This document shows, piece after piece, positions 10,275-19,088 of a DNA stretch of 64,000 bases; the first letter of the stretch is position 1, and each line of letters begins with the position of its first letter. The position numbers and the translations under genes are program-made. The stretch is taken from contig JACRMI010000131.1 in NCBI GenBank assembly GCA_016215025.1, forward strand, positions 83,085 to 147,084, given 5' to 3'. The notes beneath the pieces are model-generated. The model did no database searches. It saw only the letters and a list, made by a program, of their open reading frames with translations, and had not been told where the DNA came from. The stretch comes from Chloroflexota bacterium. Its GTDB lineage: Bacteria; Chloroflexota; Anaerolineae; UBA4142.

Positions 10275-11635
10275 TATGGAAACGCTCCAACGTCGATTAG
10301 TGGGCGTTGCAAATCGCGCGCGAGATTATCCAACGAGAGTTCGGGCTTTAGCAAATCTTTCATCATATCACGATACGATTTCCATTCCCAAAGATCACGA
10401 TCGACGACGATTACGTCCGGACGCAGAGCTAACACATCATGAACGTACCACAGCGCAAAAGTGTACTTGTCTTCGGCAGTGACCAGAATCGCACGAGGTG
10501 GCGCATCCCTCAAAACTCGCTCCGCCCAATTCATCGCGGTCCGATCGCCATGCAAATCGATTCCGTTCCAAAAGAATACCACTTGCAAAAGCGGCAAGAG
10601 TAAAATGAGCACACTGCCCCACTGCCATCGCCCGCTCAACCATGTAGCGATTTGCGATAACCCGAACGCGAGCGCCAACCCAACCATCGGCATCGCCAAA
10701 ATCATATAGACCTGCGAATCGACGGTGTTATAGAACAATGCAAATGCAACAATCACACCGACGGTCGCCAGCGTAGCGATACTCAATGCGCGTCGTTCTC
10801 GCCAAAGCGCGATCCAACCGACGATGACGATGACCGCGCCGACTGGCGTGAGCTGCTCAAGCATCGCACGTAACAGCATCATCGATTTGGGCAGCAATGT
10901 ATCGAACGGTGCACCAAACACATAACCGCGATAAATCTGCGCGGTCGCGTACGACCACCATCCATCGACAGTACTTACGTCGCCCCACGGCGATGCAGAG
11001 TTGGCTTGCAATAACAGCAATGGTCCGAACACCAAGTCCCAACCGATGAACGCACCCAACGCAACTTCAATGAGCCCGTAGGCGCGATTTCGCCATGCTC
11101 GCCAAACGATCAAGGGCGCAAGCAAGACGATACTGGGATGCGCGCCCATTCCAATGCCCCACACGATTCCAATGAGCCACATCGGGGCATCGATAAAAAT
11201 CAAAAAGAGAATTGTCGCGATGAACGCAACTGCGAGCGCATACACTTCGACGATAAGCGCCTGAGACCACACGAGCGGCGCGAGTCCGAAACACAGTCCA
11301 GCGCAAATTGCAACAGTCGGTTGAATCGATTCGCGCAATCGACGAACGGCTGCAACCACCAAGCCGCCTGCAATCGCCATCATGCTTGCCGACAGCAAAT
11401 TGAGTCGCCACGCCGGATCGCCCCAGGGGATTTTAAGGAACAGTTTCGCAACGATCAGATAAATTGGATAACCCGGCGGATGAGGCAAGCTGCCGCGCGC
11501 AACGGCGGTTACGAGATCGCCGCCATCGCTGCCATCATGCGCCCACGTGAGCGAGGGCGGCATCGTCGTCAGATAAACCGCGAGCAAAACGACGATGCAA
11601 ATCGCTTCAGGAATCTTTGTGCGCTTGATGGCCAT
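10274..11635 (-). CDS. DUF2723 membrane protein, GT39-like O-glycosyltransferase candidate
   Basis: 453 residues with about 11 hydrophobic segments. The first external loop contains HDGSDGGDLVTA and LPHPPGYPIY, the DUF2723 signature related to protein O-mannosyltransferases; the acidic residues there are the likely metal and substrate site. The short C-terminal domain contains AEDKYTFALWY. The start at 11635 overlaps the GT2 gene upstream by 29 nt. It may glycosylate the Ser-rich or other exported proteins of the cluster (inference). Confidence 0.8.
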   Translation of the reverse strand: MAIKRTKIPEAICIVVLLAVYLTTMPPSLTWAHDGSDGGDLVTAVARGSLPHPPGYPIYLIVAKLFLKIPWGDPAWRLNLLSASMMAIAGGLVVAAVRRLRESIQPTVAICAGLCFGLAPLVWSQALIVEVYALAVAFIATILFLIFIDAPMWLIGIVWGIGMGAHPSIVLLAPLIVWRAWRNRAYGLIEVALGAFIGWDLVFGPLLLLQANSASPWGDVSTVDGWWSYATAQIYRGYVFGAPFDTLLPKSMMLLRAMLEQLTPVGAVIVIVGWIALWRERRALSIATLATVGVIVAFALFYNTVDSQVYMILAMPMVGLALAFGLSQIATWLSGRWQWGSVLILLLPLLQVVFFWNGIDLHGDRTAMNWAERVLRDAPPRAILVTAEDKYTFALWYVHDVLALRPDVIVVDRDLWEWKSYRDMMKDLLKPELSLDNLARDLQRPLIDVGAFP

Positions 11636-12638
11636 CGAGCGAGACAGTCTCGGCTGGGCGCAAATTCTGCCGCGCGAGCAAGCCGTGCCAAATCAATCCC
11701 AATGCCAGTCCCATGCCTTGTACTGTTACGCGCGCAAATGAAATCGGCGACCACACCAGCGCGACCACTCGATCACGCGGCCACGCCCACCGCACGAACG
11801 GCAGGATCGACCATTCAAAAAGCGCAAGCGGAATCAAGCCGACCAAGAACAATGGCTGCCAGATCACACCGGCTAGAAAAAATGCAAGCGCGGCAGCGAC
11901 CAACACAAATTGCGACTTGAGCGCCGGGTCGGTGTGAGCATCGCCGGACGTTTTTTCAGGATGGCGCAAATAGGCCAGCGCGCGCCACAAACCGTACTGC
12001 CCCTTGCGCGTCAAGTACGTTTTTAGCGATGTAGGATGCAAATGCCAAACGCGCGCCTCGGGAACGAAAACCAGAAGATGGTTCGCCACGGCGAGACGAA
12101 ACGAAAGGTCAATATCTTCTGCCGATGGAATCGGATAAGCACAGTCAAAACCGCCGTACTGAATCAACACGCTGCGACGATACGCCGCCGAATACGTATC
12201 GATAAAATCGATGCGCGGCAGAGCACGCATCCGCTCATATCGCCGTTCGTATTCCATCTGCACGAGTCGCGCCATCAGCTTTTGCTGGCGAGTCCGATAT
12301 GCGCCCTTGGCACCCGTAACTTGCGGATCGGAAAACGGCGCAATCATTTTTTCGACCCAATCCGGCAACGGTTCGCAGTCCGCATCGGTAAAGAGAATCA
12401 CATCACCGCGCGCGCGCTGGATACCCAGGTTCCGCGCCGCCGCCGGTCCTTGATGCGATTGCTTGACCACCGTCGCCCCACAGCGCCGTGCAACGTGTTC
12501 AGTCTCGTCGCTGGAACCATCGTCGACGACGATAATCTCGTCGGGTCTGTGCGTTTGATGTTCGAGCGCCGCCAAACAAACCGGCAAAACCTTGACGGCG
12601 TTATACGCGGGAACAACGACCGAGGTCGAGAGACTCAC
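11607..12638 (-). CDS. GT2 family glycosyltransferase with membrane tail
   Basis: 343 residues. SVVVPAYN at the N-terminus, VVDDGSSDET near residue 35 and FTDADCEP near residue 85 give the nucleotide-sugar and metal sites of a GT-A enzyme; two or three C-terminal hydrophobic segments anchor it. I chose GTG at 12638 because it overlaps the upstream stop as GTGA and puts SLSTSVVVPAYN at the N-terminus. The open frame extends further upstream to 12794 but that part only shadows the neighbouring gene. Confidence 0.85.
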   Translation of the reverse strand: MSLSTSVVVPAYNAVKVLPVCLAALEHQTHRPDEIIVVDDGSSDETEHVARRCGATVVKQSHQGPAAARNLGIQRARGDVILFTDADCEPLPDWVEKMIAPFSDPQVTGAKGAYRTRQQKLMARLVQMEYERRYERMRALPRIDFIDTYSAAYRRSVLIQYGGFDCAYPIPSAEDIDLSFRLAVANHLLVFVPEARVWHLHPTSLKTYLTRKGQYGLWRALAYLRHPEKTSGDAHTDPALKSQFVLVAAALAFFLAGVIWQPLFLVGLIPLALFEWSILPFVRWAWPRDRVVALVWSPISFARVTVQGMGLALGLIWHGLLARQNLRPAETVSLDGHQAHKDS

Positions 12639-14854
12639 GGATTCACCGTCTTGGTTCGTAGCTGAAAAATTTTGACGCCCTCTCGATTGTAAATCACGTT
12701 GAATGATTCCGGTTGAAAAATAAATTCCGACTTGGTAAGCATTCCCGCGCGGCGACCGAGATAGACAAAATCGATTTTGTGTTCGGTCATCCACGGCGCA
12801 ATGTCTTCGTCGTGATTCGCGCTGAGAAAATCAATCGTGCGCCCGGTGTGGATGGGAATCCATACGCCCCCGTCCGATGGCACATAGGTCGAATCGAACC
12901 ATGCGTACGAGTTGACCAGAAACTTGGCATTCGGCGGAGTGTGCGCTTTGATCCACTCCATCGCGCTGCGGTCTGCATCGAAAAACAGAATCGTCGCCGG
13001 GTTGACCACATTGACCATGTCGCGAATGCCAGCCAAGCCAATCAGCGAAATCAATAGGATGCCAATCATCGATGTCATTTCGAGCGGAGCGAGAAATCTC
13101 AGTCTGAGCAGAGTGAGATTTCTCGTCGCGCAATCCTTCGACTCCGCTACGCTCCGCTCAGGGCGCGCTCCTCGAAATGACATGCAGAGTAGTAACAACT
13201 GCGCCAAGTTACCGACGAAAAGCGCGACCGGCAAGAACGCCATTAAAACAACTAACGCTGGTTCCAGGTATGGTCTACCGCCAATCATTTGCGCTAGAAA
13301 AGCAATCAGCGCGACGCTAATATACCATGATGAAACCATTGTGGCAAAAAACGTTCGTCGCGCCAAACTCACCATAATACCGACGATCGCCAGCACCAGC
13401 AATTCAATGCCGTGATGCGAGAACATCACCGATCGTGCCGTTTCAAGATCGATAACGGGTCCAGCGGCGTTTAGTGCCAGAATCGATTGGATGGTCGAAC
13501 CGCGCGCAATCAATGCACCCAGCCACAACATTCCAAATACACTGGCAACTCCACCAAGAAGTAGAAATCGATGGAGCAATCTACGCCCGATGGCATCGCG
13601 ACGACGAATGAACCAGAAATGGATCGCGTAAGCGGCGACAAACGTAAAATAAAAAACGATCAAGCGTATTTGCGAAAATGCTAACGCGGCAAACGTGAGC
13701 GCCGCAAAGAGAAATGTCCACCCCTCAAGACGCTCGCGCTCGACGAGCGAAATCGCGGCGAGAAACGCGAGAGGCAAGAGCGCGCAACCCAATACCAACG
13801 GATAGCGTCCCCACGTCACAAAGTACGCTGGTGTTGGCGACAAGAACCAAACGGCAATCGCACTCGCCAAGCCCGCGAACGAACTCGCGGTGAGTTTGCG
13901 GCTAAGCAAAAAAACGCTCAGACCCACTTGAACCAGCAACAGTTGACCAACGATCAACATCGCATCCGGTATGGAGGCACCGGAGAGACGAACGACAAAC
14001 GCGACGATGACGTGATAACCAAGGTGATAAAATCGTTCGAGGGGAATTTGCGCTTGCTGAACAATACTCTGAACATACGCGGCGTGCGGCGGCGAATCGA
14101 CCCACAGCGGCGCGGCGACATCGCGAATCTGCAATAACGCAACGGCGAATGCGATCAGCATCAGAATGAGCAAAGAAATTTTCGTTGCATCAATCTCGTG
14201 TGGCTTGACCGCGAAGAATAAAATCAAACCAGGAAGGAGCACGACGAGAACTGCGAAGATGAGAGTACGAAGATATTTCTGAATCGAACCGCTGAGAGCT
14301 TGTACCAACTGAAATGCATTGGGTTCGTAGAAAGCGCGGAACGCCAAGTCTTGATTGATTGGCTTGCTATCGACGTACAATTGACCGCCGGGATAAACAT
14401 CTTCCCCGCTCGCCCACATGCTCAGCGTACCGGTCGAAATACTGGCTGCCGTCGCGTCGAGAAAAAAGTAATAGCTTTGCCCAGCCGAGTGCTCAATCGG
14501 CGCAAATGTAAATTTGCTGGACGCCGCATTTCGAACATCGGATGTTTTGAGCGAAGCCGCCGCGAGATCGATCGTATCGGTTACACTGCGGCGCAAGTGA
14601 AGCGTGATTTGTCCCGTCGGGTCCGCGTCAATTTTGGGCGACGCGACCCAGGAAACTTGAATCGCGTCGAGACGATCAGCGCGCGCGGTGAACGTCTGCC
14701 CAATTGTATGATTCGCGTCGAGTTTACCGGCGGGCAGCGTTAACGTGTCTTGCACATTTCCAGCGTCAATCGCATCCGAATTGCCGGTCAACGCCGTGAG
14801 ATAAATCAATGCCAAGGCAAAACTGAATCCGACGACCGCGCCGAGCCGCTTCAT
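12635..14854 (-). CDS. Polytopic glycosyltransferase-like membrane protein (739 aa), paralogue of 52-2529
   Basis: N-terminal signal helix, external beta-rich segment, about 12 transmembrane helices (from about 190), and a C-terminal external domain with NAKFLVNS and PSDGGVW, as in the 825-residue paralogue. Residues about 558-595 (GARPERSVAESKD and following) are coded by a 112-nt inverted repeat inserted in frame between two hydrophobic segments; the paralogue has unrelated sequence there. It is followed by the GT2 gene with a GTGA overlap and starts 7 nt after the SH3b lipoprotein gene. Sugar substrate unknown. Confidence 0.75.
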   Translation of the reverse strand: MKRLGAVVGFSFALALIYLTALTGNSDAIDAGNVQDTLTLPAGKLDANHTIGQTFTARADRLDAIQVSWVASPKIDADPTGQITLHLRRSVTDTIDLAAASLKTSDVRNAASSKFTFAPIEHSAGQSYYFFLDATAASISTGTLSMWASGEDVYPGGQLYVDSKPINQDLAFRAFYEPNAFQLVQALSGSIQKYLRTLIFAVLVVLLPGLILFFAVKPHEIDATKISLLILMLIAFAVALLQIRDVAAPLWVDSPPHAAYVQSIVQQAQIPLERFYHLGYHVIVAFVVRLSGASIPDAMLIVGQLLLVQVGLSVFLLSRKLTASSFAGLASAIAVWFLSPTPAYFVTWGRYPLVLGCALLPLAFLAAISLVERERLEGWTFLFAALTFAALAFSQIRLIVFYFTFVAAYAIHFWFIRRRDAIGRRLLHRFLLLGGVASVFGMLWLGALIARGSTIQSILALNAAGPVIDLETARSVMFSHHGIELLVLAIVGIMVSLARRTFFATMVSSWYISVALIAFLAQMIGGRPYLEPALVVLMAFLPVALFVGNLAQLLLLCMSFRGARPERSVAESKDCATRNLTLLRLRFLAPLEMTSMIGILLISLIGLAGIRDMVNVVNPATILFFDADRSAMEWIKAHTPPNAKFLVNSYAWFDSTYVPSDGGVWIPIHTGRTIDFLSANHDEDIAPWMTEHKIDFVYLGRRAGMLTKSEFIFQPESFNVIYNREGVKIFQLRTKTVNP
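13072..13183. repeat. 112-nt inverted-repeat element inside the 739-aa gene
   Basis: Perfect 13-nt terminal inverted repeats (13072-13084 and 13171-13183, beginning atgtcattt) and an internal hairpin around gagaaatctc / gagatttctc. Same family as the copies at 18858-18955, 54481-54562 and 54608-54677. It stays open in the coding frame. Confidence 0.85.
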
Positions 14855-14860
14855 TCAAGA

Positions 14861-15340
14861 CTAGGGATACGGACGCGATGTGGGTGGGGCGCCTGGTCCC
14901 ACCACAGGAATCAAATCCAGTGGACCGCTGAGTTGCGCATATTGCGCGGAAATCCAACCACGCGCATCAGGATTGCTGGGCAATGGAATTTGCAGCCAAT
15001 CGCCCGCTACATTTTTCCCAACGACTTGAATTTTGTCGTTCGTGTTCAACTTGTCGACAATTGCGCCGGAGGTTGATGGAGCAGAACGAACCCGAAGATT
15101 ATTTGTTGTGATCGTCGCAACGATGGGCGCGGGCGTGTCGGTGGGCGCCGGTGGTTGCGTAGGAGACACTAACATCGCAATCGGCGGTGTCAACGTCGGC
15201 GCTCTGGTAGCAGTTGCTGCGCGCGTTGACGTTGCCGTCGGTGCAGTCGCTTGCATCAAAGCGTCCAACTGACATGCCAAGAGTGCGAAGACTGCGAACA
15301 ACGGTATGATTTTGAAAAAGGGGCTTGTTTGTTTTTGCAC
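14861..15340 (-). CDS. SH3b-domain lipoprotein
   Basis: 159 residues: signal peptide with a Cys near residue 22 in a lipobox-like LLAC context, a TPT-rich linker (about 30-75), and a bacterial SH3 domain starting at NNLRVRSAPS and including WLQIP and GWISAQY. Such domains usually bind cell-wall peptides. It starts with GTG at 15340 (GGAG 6 nt upstream) and is the first gene of the surface operon running down to 4943. A similar SH3 domain occurs at 25778-26797. Confidence 0.8.
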   Translation of the reverse strand: MQKQTSPFFKIIPLFAVFALLACQLDALMQATAPTATSTRAATATRAPTLTPPIAMLVSPTQPPAPTDTPAPIVATITTNNLRVRSAPSTSGAIVDKLNTNDKIQVVGKNVAGDWLQIPLPSNPDARGWISAQYAQLSGPLDLIPVVGPGAPPTSRPYP

Positions 15341-15382
15341 TTGAACTCCAATTCCATATTCATCCGATCGTGCTGTGAAGCG

Positions 15383-15410
15383 ATTATACTACCAGATGGG
15401 TTGAGGACAA
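15383..15410 (-). promoter_or_regulatory. Promoter of the surface-protein operon
   Basis: On the minus strand TTGTCC (15405-15410) and TATAAT (15383-15388) are 16 nt apart, upstream of the SH3b lipoprotein GTG at 15340. Confidence 0.6.
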
Positions 15411-15445
15411 AAATCAAGTTTCTCCGGTCTGGAGAAACTTGATTT
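15411..15445 (-). terminator. Rho-independent terminator after the RlmD-type gene
   Basis: Perfect 15-bp stem (15411-15425 with 15431-15445) and a 5-nt loop; on the minus strand it is followed by a short T run. It ends the serS/rlmD transcript and separates it from the promoter of the next operon. Confidence 0.8.
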
Positions 15446-16737
15446 CATTCTCGTTCAAATCGACTCACGCTTTCGATGTGATATGACTGCGGAAACATGT
15501 CAACCGGCTGTACTTGTACTAAGCGATAACCCCCGTCGATGAGTTTGCGTGCGTCGCGCGCGAGCGTGGCTGGATCGCACGAAACGTATACAATCGTACG
15601 CGGCGCTTGGGCAATCATTGCATCGAGCGCAGGCGGTGCGATGCCAGCACGTGGCGGATCGACCACAACCAGATCGATCCTGAGCTTGTCGAAGGATGGT
15701 TTGAGTTTAGGTAACACGTCCTCAACTTTGCCGCGATAGAATTCGACGTTTTCCAACTCAACCGCGTTTGCTCGCGCATCGTCCACTGCAAACGGATTCT
15801 CTTCGATTTCGATCACACGTGCCACCCGCGAGGACAGCGTCAAGCCAAACGTGCCCACGCCGCCGAACGCATCCAGCAGCACATCGCTTGCGCGCGGCGC
15901 AAGGTATTGCTCGACCAACTCGATGAGCTTTTCCGCCATACGCATGTTGACCTGAAAGAACGATTGCGGCGAAACGCGGAACGTGCGCCCGTGCAATTGT
16001 TCGTGCAACGCATCTTTACCAACCAACGAAATCGCTTCGCCGTCCGGCGATTGATAGACAATCGATACCGGCTCATCGACGGAAATCTCTGGCGGCTCGT
16101 TATCGCGCCCTTCGAGAATCAACAGCTTTTGTCCGGTGGCGATTCCCGCGCGCAAGGTTACGCCCGCGAAATCCGAGCCTCCCAATTCAAGCGAGCGAAA
16201 CATTTCGTCGATTGGCTTTTCGATGATGTGACATTCGTTGATCTTGACCAAGCGATGCGACTCGAACGCTTGAAAGCACAAGTGTCCCTCGTCGTCGAGT
16301 TGAAATTGCACATTGTTGCGATAGTACCACGGATCGGCCATGCCGATCATGTCGCGCACCGGCGCGTCCGCGATCTTGCCGATGCGCGCAAACTGCTCGC
16401 GTACAATATCGGTCTTGAATTTCAATTGCGCATCGTACGCAATATGTTGCCATTGGCAACCACCACAACCCTCACCCCCACCCGCTCCCTGGAAGGGAGA
16501 GGGTGTAAAGTGCGGGCAACGCGGCGTCACGCGCGACGGCGATGACGTCACCACCTCGACCAAACGCGCGCGCGCGTAATTCTTTTTCTGCTCGACGATT
16601 TCGACGACGACCTCTTCACCGGCAATCGCGTACGAAACAAAGATGACTCGACCGCTCTCATCGCGCCCCATCGCCTCGCCGCCCTGCGTCATCGAAGTTA
16701 ACTGGAGATTTGAGATTTGAGATTTGGAATTGCTCAT
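15445..16737 (-). CDS. rlmD: 23S rRNA (uracil-C5)-methyltransferase, RlmD/RumA type
   Basis: SAM-dependent 5-methyluridine methyltransferase of the TrmA/RlmD family. Order: TRAM domain (about 10-70), an Fe-S motif with CPHF and CGGCQWQH, the central domain, and the Rossmann domain with DAFGGVGTFGL, DPPRAG and the catalytic VYVSCDP loop. Three repeat-derived segments are visible. The N-terminal SKSQISNLQ comes from a caaatct-type repeat but seems to supply the first TRAM strand. TPSPFQGAGGGEG is inserted between the first Cys and the CGGC pair of the cluster motif. SFDKLR comes from a short palindrome before DLVVVDPP. Whether the cluster still assembles is open; all family residues I can see remain. 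RlmC/RlmCD specificity cannot be excluded. Confidence 0.85.
   Translation of the reverse strand: MSNSKSQISNLQLTSMTQGGEAMGRDESGRVIFVSYAIAGEEVVVEIVEQKKNYARARLVEVVTSSPSRVTPRCPHFTPSPFQGAGGGEGCGGCQWQHIAYDAQLKFKTDIVREQFARIGKIADAPVRDMIGMADPWYYRNNVQFQLDDEGHLCFQAFESHRLVKINECHIIEKPIDEMFRSLELGGSDFAGVTLRAGIATGQKLLILEGRDNEPPEISVDEPVSIVYQSPDGEAISLVGKDALHEQLHGRTFRVSPQSFFQVNMRMAEKLIELVEQYLAPRASDVLLDAFGGVGTFGLTLSSRVARVIEIEENPFAVDDARANAVELENVEFYRGKVEDVLPKLKPSFDKLRIDLVVVDPPRAGIAPPALDAMIAQAPRTIVYVSCDPATLARDARKLIDGGYRLVQVQPVDMFPQSYHIESVSRFERE
16468..16504. repeat. 37-nt palindromic repeat within the Fe-S motif of rlmD
   Basis: Ends accctc / gagggt and inner arms ctccc / gggag around ggaa. It resembles the repeat at 53479-53541 (purine-rich gggagagg type). 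In frame it codes TPSPFQGAGGGEG between CPHF and CGGC. Confidence 0.75.
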
Positions 16738-16791
16738 TACGTCTTACGCTTTACGTTTCACGCATCACATATCACTTTCACTTTTTACTTT
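16738..16791. repeat. Quasi-tandem acg-heptamer repeat
   Basis: The spacer between serS and rlmD consists of degenerate units such as tttacgt, ttcacgc and atcacat. The same type fills 46735-46808, 57150-57205, 57665-57730 and 58975-59015. Confidence 0.7.
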
Positions 16792-18084
16792 TTACTTGAT
16801 CACATCCATCTTCACGTACGGTTGTAACACATCCGGCACCACAATGCTGCCATCTTTTTGCTGATAATTTTCCATGATGGCAATCATCGTACGCGGCAAC
16901 GCCAGCCCCGAACCGTTGAGTGTGTGAACAAATTCGGTTTTCGCACCGGCTTCGCGGCGGAAGCGAACATTCGCCCGCCGTGCTTGAAAATCGCCGACGT
17001 TCGAGCAGGACGAAACTTCGAGCCACTCTTTTTGCGCCGGAGCCCACATCTCCAAATCGTACGTCTTGCGCGCGCCAAAACCAATGTCGCCCGTGCAAAG
17101 AATTTTAACGCGATATGGAATCTCCAGCAACTTGCAAATCTCTTCGGCGTTCTCGCGCAGCGTTTCCAATTCCGCTTGCGAATCTTCGGGCAAGCAGAAT
17201 TTGTACATCTCAACCTTGTCGAATTGAAAGCCGCGTTTGATACCGCGCACATCCTTGCCCGCCGACATTGGTTCTTTGCGGAAGCATGGCGTATACGCGA
17301 CATAGTTCAGAGGCAGTTTTTTCGCATCGAGGATTTCGTCGGCATGCAAGCTCGTCAGCGGCACTTCGGCGGTCGGGACCATCCACGCGTCGCGTTCGAT
17401 ATCGTGATATAAATTGTCGCGAAACTTGGGTAACTGTCCTGCTGCAAACACAACCTGCTCTTTGACCATGAACGGCAAATAATATTCGCGATAACCCTGC
17501 GCGAGATGCGTGTCGAGCATCCACTGAATCACCGCACGCTGCAATCGCGCGCCCGCACCGGTCAGCACGTAAAAACGCGAGCCAGCCAGCTTGATGCCGC
17601 GTTCAAAATCGATGATGCCGAGTGCAGGTCCCAAATCCCAATGCGGCACCGGTTCAAAATCGAATTGGCGCGGCTCGCCGATAGTGCGCAGCACAACGTT
17701 CTCGCTGTCGTCTATGCCAAACGGCACATCGTCGTCGGGAATATTTGGCATAACGGCAACCAAATCGTTGAGGCGCGTGTCGGCAGCATTGACGATCTTG
17801 TCCAGCACATCGATGCGCGTGTTGATTTCACGCACCTGTGCTTTGCGCGCTTCACGTTCGGCTTCGTCCTTCACACCTGCACTTGCGTGCGGTGCAAGTG
17901 TCCGACCAATTTCTTTCGACGCGGTGTTACGTTGCGCCCGCAAGCCTTCCAGTTCCGCCAGCGACGTTCGGCGTTCCTCATCGACCGCCAGAATCGCATC
18001 GACGCGGGTGGGATCATCGCCGCGTTTGCGGAGCATCTCACGCACGCGGTCGGGCTGTTCACGAATGAGTCGAAGATCAAACAT
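16792..18084 (-). CDS. serS: Seryl-tRNA synthetase
   Basis: Class II synthetase that charges tRNA-Ser. 430 residues, the usual length. The N-terminal coiled-coil arm (about 1-110) is followed by the catalytic core with motif 2 (CFRKEPMSAGKDVRG and QFDKVEMYKF) and motif 3 (NGSGLALPRTMIAIMENYQ). The arrangement FRKEPMSAGKD differs slightly from the more common FRAEAGSAGRD. ATG at 18084 overlaps the end of mug by 8 nt. Control is by the Ser-specific T-box leader at 18694-19080, read through mug first. Confidence 0.97.
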   Translation of the reverse strand: MFDLRLIREQPDRVREMLRKRGDDPTRVDAILAVDEERRTSLAELEGLRAQRNTASKEIGRTLAPHASAGVKDEAEREARKAQVREINTRIDVLDKIVNAADTRLNDLVAVMPNIPDDDVPFGIDDSENVVLRTIGEPRQFDFEPVPHWDLGPALGIIDFERGIKLAGSRFYVLTGAGARLQRAVIQWMLDTHLAQGYREYYLPFMVKEQVVFAAGQLPKFRDNLYHDIERDAWMVPTAEVPLTSLHADEILDAKKLPLNYVAYTPCFRKEPMSAGKDVRGIKRGFQFDKVEMYKFCLPEDSQAELETLRENAEEICKLLEIPYRVKILCTGDIGFGARKTYDLEMWAPAQKEWLEVSSCSNVGDFQARRANVRFRREAGAKTEFVHTLNGSGLALPRTMIAIMENYQQKDGSIVVPDVLQPYVKMDVIK

Positions 18085-18607
18085 GGCGTTCTCCTTTCAA
18101 TTGATCGCGCAGAATTTTTAATTGCTTGAACCAATCATTGATATTTTTTCGATAACGAGCATTGAGCGGACTGGTCGATGGTACGATAAACAAATACGAT
18201 TGTTTCCACCGCGCAGGCTGCAATCCCAACACCGCCGTTCGATCAAACGCTTGGCGATAGCCATACAAACCGACAAAGCAAATGATCAGCGGCGAAAATT
18301 TCTCCAATTTCCTTTTCAGCTCTTCGCCACCCGCGACGAACTCGCGATCGGCGAGCAAGTTCGCGCGCGCTGACGGACGCTTGGCAATGTCGGTCAATCC
18401 AAAACCGAGTTGCGGTAAACGATGATCGTCCTGCGGTGTCAATTCTTCGGACAGCAAACCCGATTGTTTGAGCGCGGTCCAAAAGCCATTTTGCTTGCGT
18501 GCGAAATAGTGTCCAACGCGCGCCGAGTATTCGCCAGGGTTGATACCGACGAACACAATATCCAAATTTGGCGCAAGATAATCGGGTAAGGTTTTAAATG
18601 ATTGCAT
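18077..18607 (-). CDS. mug: Mug/TDG family mismatch-specific uracil-DNA glycosylase
   Basis: Base-excision enzyme that removes uracil or thymine from G mismatches. 176 residues from ATG 18607 show the family motif VFVGINPGEYSA near the N-terminus, GFWTALKQSGL, LGFGLTDIAKRPSA and the C-terminal PSTSPLNARY loop. The frame is open further upstream to 18658, but that part is palindromic spacer DNA, so I chose the ATG preceded by an AAAGA-type site. It lies between the T-box and serS, so its expression should follow tRNA-Ser charging, an unusual arrangement. Confidence 0.88.
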   Translation of the reverse strand: MQSFKTLPDYLAPNLDIVFVGINPGEYSARVGHYFARKQNGFWTALKQSGLLSEELTPQDDHRLPQLGFGLTDIAKRPSARANLLADREFVAGGEELKRKLEKFSPLIICFVGLYGYRQAFDRTAVLGLQPARWKQSYLFIVPSTSPLNARYRKNINDWFKQLKILRDQLKGERHV

Positions 18608-18618
18608 TTCTTTATATG

Positions 18619-18681
18619 GCGCGGACAGCTTGTCCGCGCTTGTTCGCGAGCGCGGCACCTTTGGTGCCGAAGCCGCTCGCG
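18619..18681. repeat. Two adjacent palindromes between the T-box terminator and mug
   Basis: A 9-bp perfect hairpin (18619-18627 with 18631-18639, loop gct) and a larger one (cgcgagcg 18645-18652 with 18674-18681, inner cggcacc / ggtgccg). They lie in the mug 5' leader after the T-box terminator and may affect mug translation or be mobile palindromes. Confidence 0.7.
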
Positions 18682-18693
18682 CAACAAAACAAA

Positions 18694-18723
18694 AATCCTC
18701 TCATCCCAAAGGGCGAGAGGATT
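18694..18723 (-). terminator. T-box terminator hairpin
   Basis: 9-bp outer stem plus inner ccc/ggg pairing around aaa, followed on the minus strand by tttttgtttt. It is mutually exclusive with the T-box antiterminator. Confidence 0.9.
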
Positions 18724-18857
18724 CGCGGTGCCACCTTCATTTAGTCACCAGTCTGGTAGTCGCCTAGTCTCGTGGTCAAAATCTGACAACCTGACTATTC
18801 GACTAATTGACTATTCGACTGCTCTGCGCAATAACGGTGCGGAGCCGGCGGGACTTG

Positions 18858-18955
18858 TGTCATTCTGAGGAGCGGTTGCGCCATCGTTGATGGCGATGCG
18901 ACGAAGAATCTTGCCAATCGGAATAGAGAGATTCTTCGCTCCGCTCAGAATGACA
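18858..18955. repeat. 98-nt inverted-repeat element inside the T-box leader
   Basis: 12-nt perfect terminal inverted repeats (tgtcattctgag at 18858-18869, complement at 18944-18955). Same family as 13072-13183 and the two copies at 54481-54677. Confidence 0.85.
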
Positions 18956-19088
18956 TTTGCGTTCGCAACTCGGGAGTGGATTTCCGCGCGTCTCGTCATC
19001 GCCTTGCACCCGTTGAATTGGCGACTCTCTGAGATCGAAACGCCGCGTACTTGTCTCCGTCCATGTTTTTATCGTTTCAGTTGCCGCG

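Larger units (their letters stand above)
18694..19080 (-). ncRNA. T-box riboswitch, tRNA-Ser (UCC specifier)
   Basis: Read on the minus strand. Stem I carries an AGAGAG element (about 19020-19030) and a GGGTGCAAGGCG loop. The specifier region is aaaTCCactcccgagttgc, with UCC at 18978-18980 followed by A. The T-box AAGGTGGCACCGCG is at 18724-18737. An intrinsic terminator follows: aatcctctc (18694-18702) pairs with gagaggatt (18715-18723), with an inner ccc/ggg and a T-rich tail. The variable base in UGGC is C, which pairs with discriminator G73 of tRNA-Ser, in agreement with the specifier and with serS downstream. Uncharged tRNA-Ser should favour antitermination. Between stem I and the antiterminator sit a 98-nt inverted repeat and an agtcgaatagtc-type repeat. 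Confidence 0.93.
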
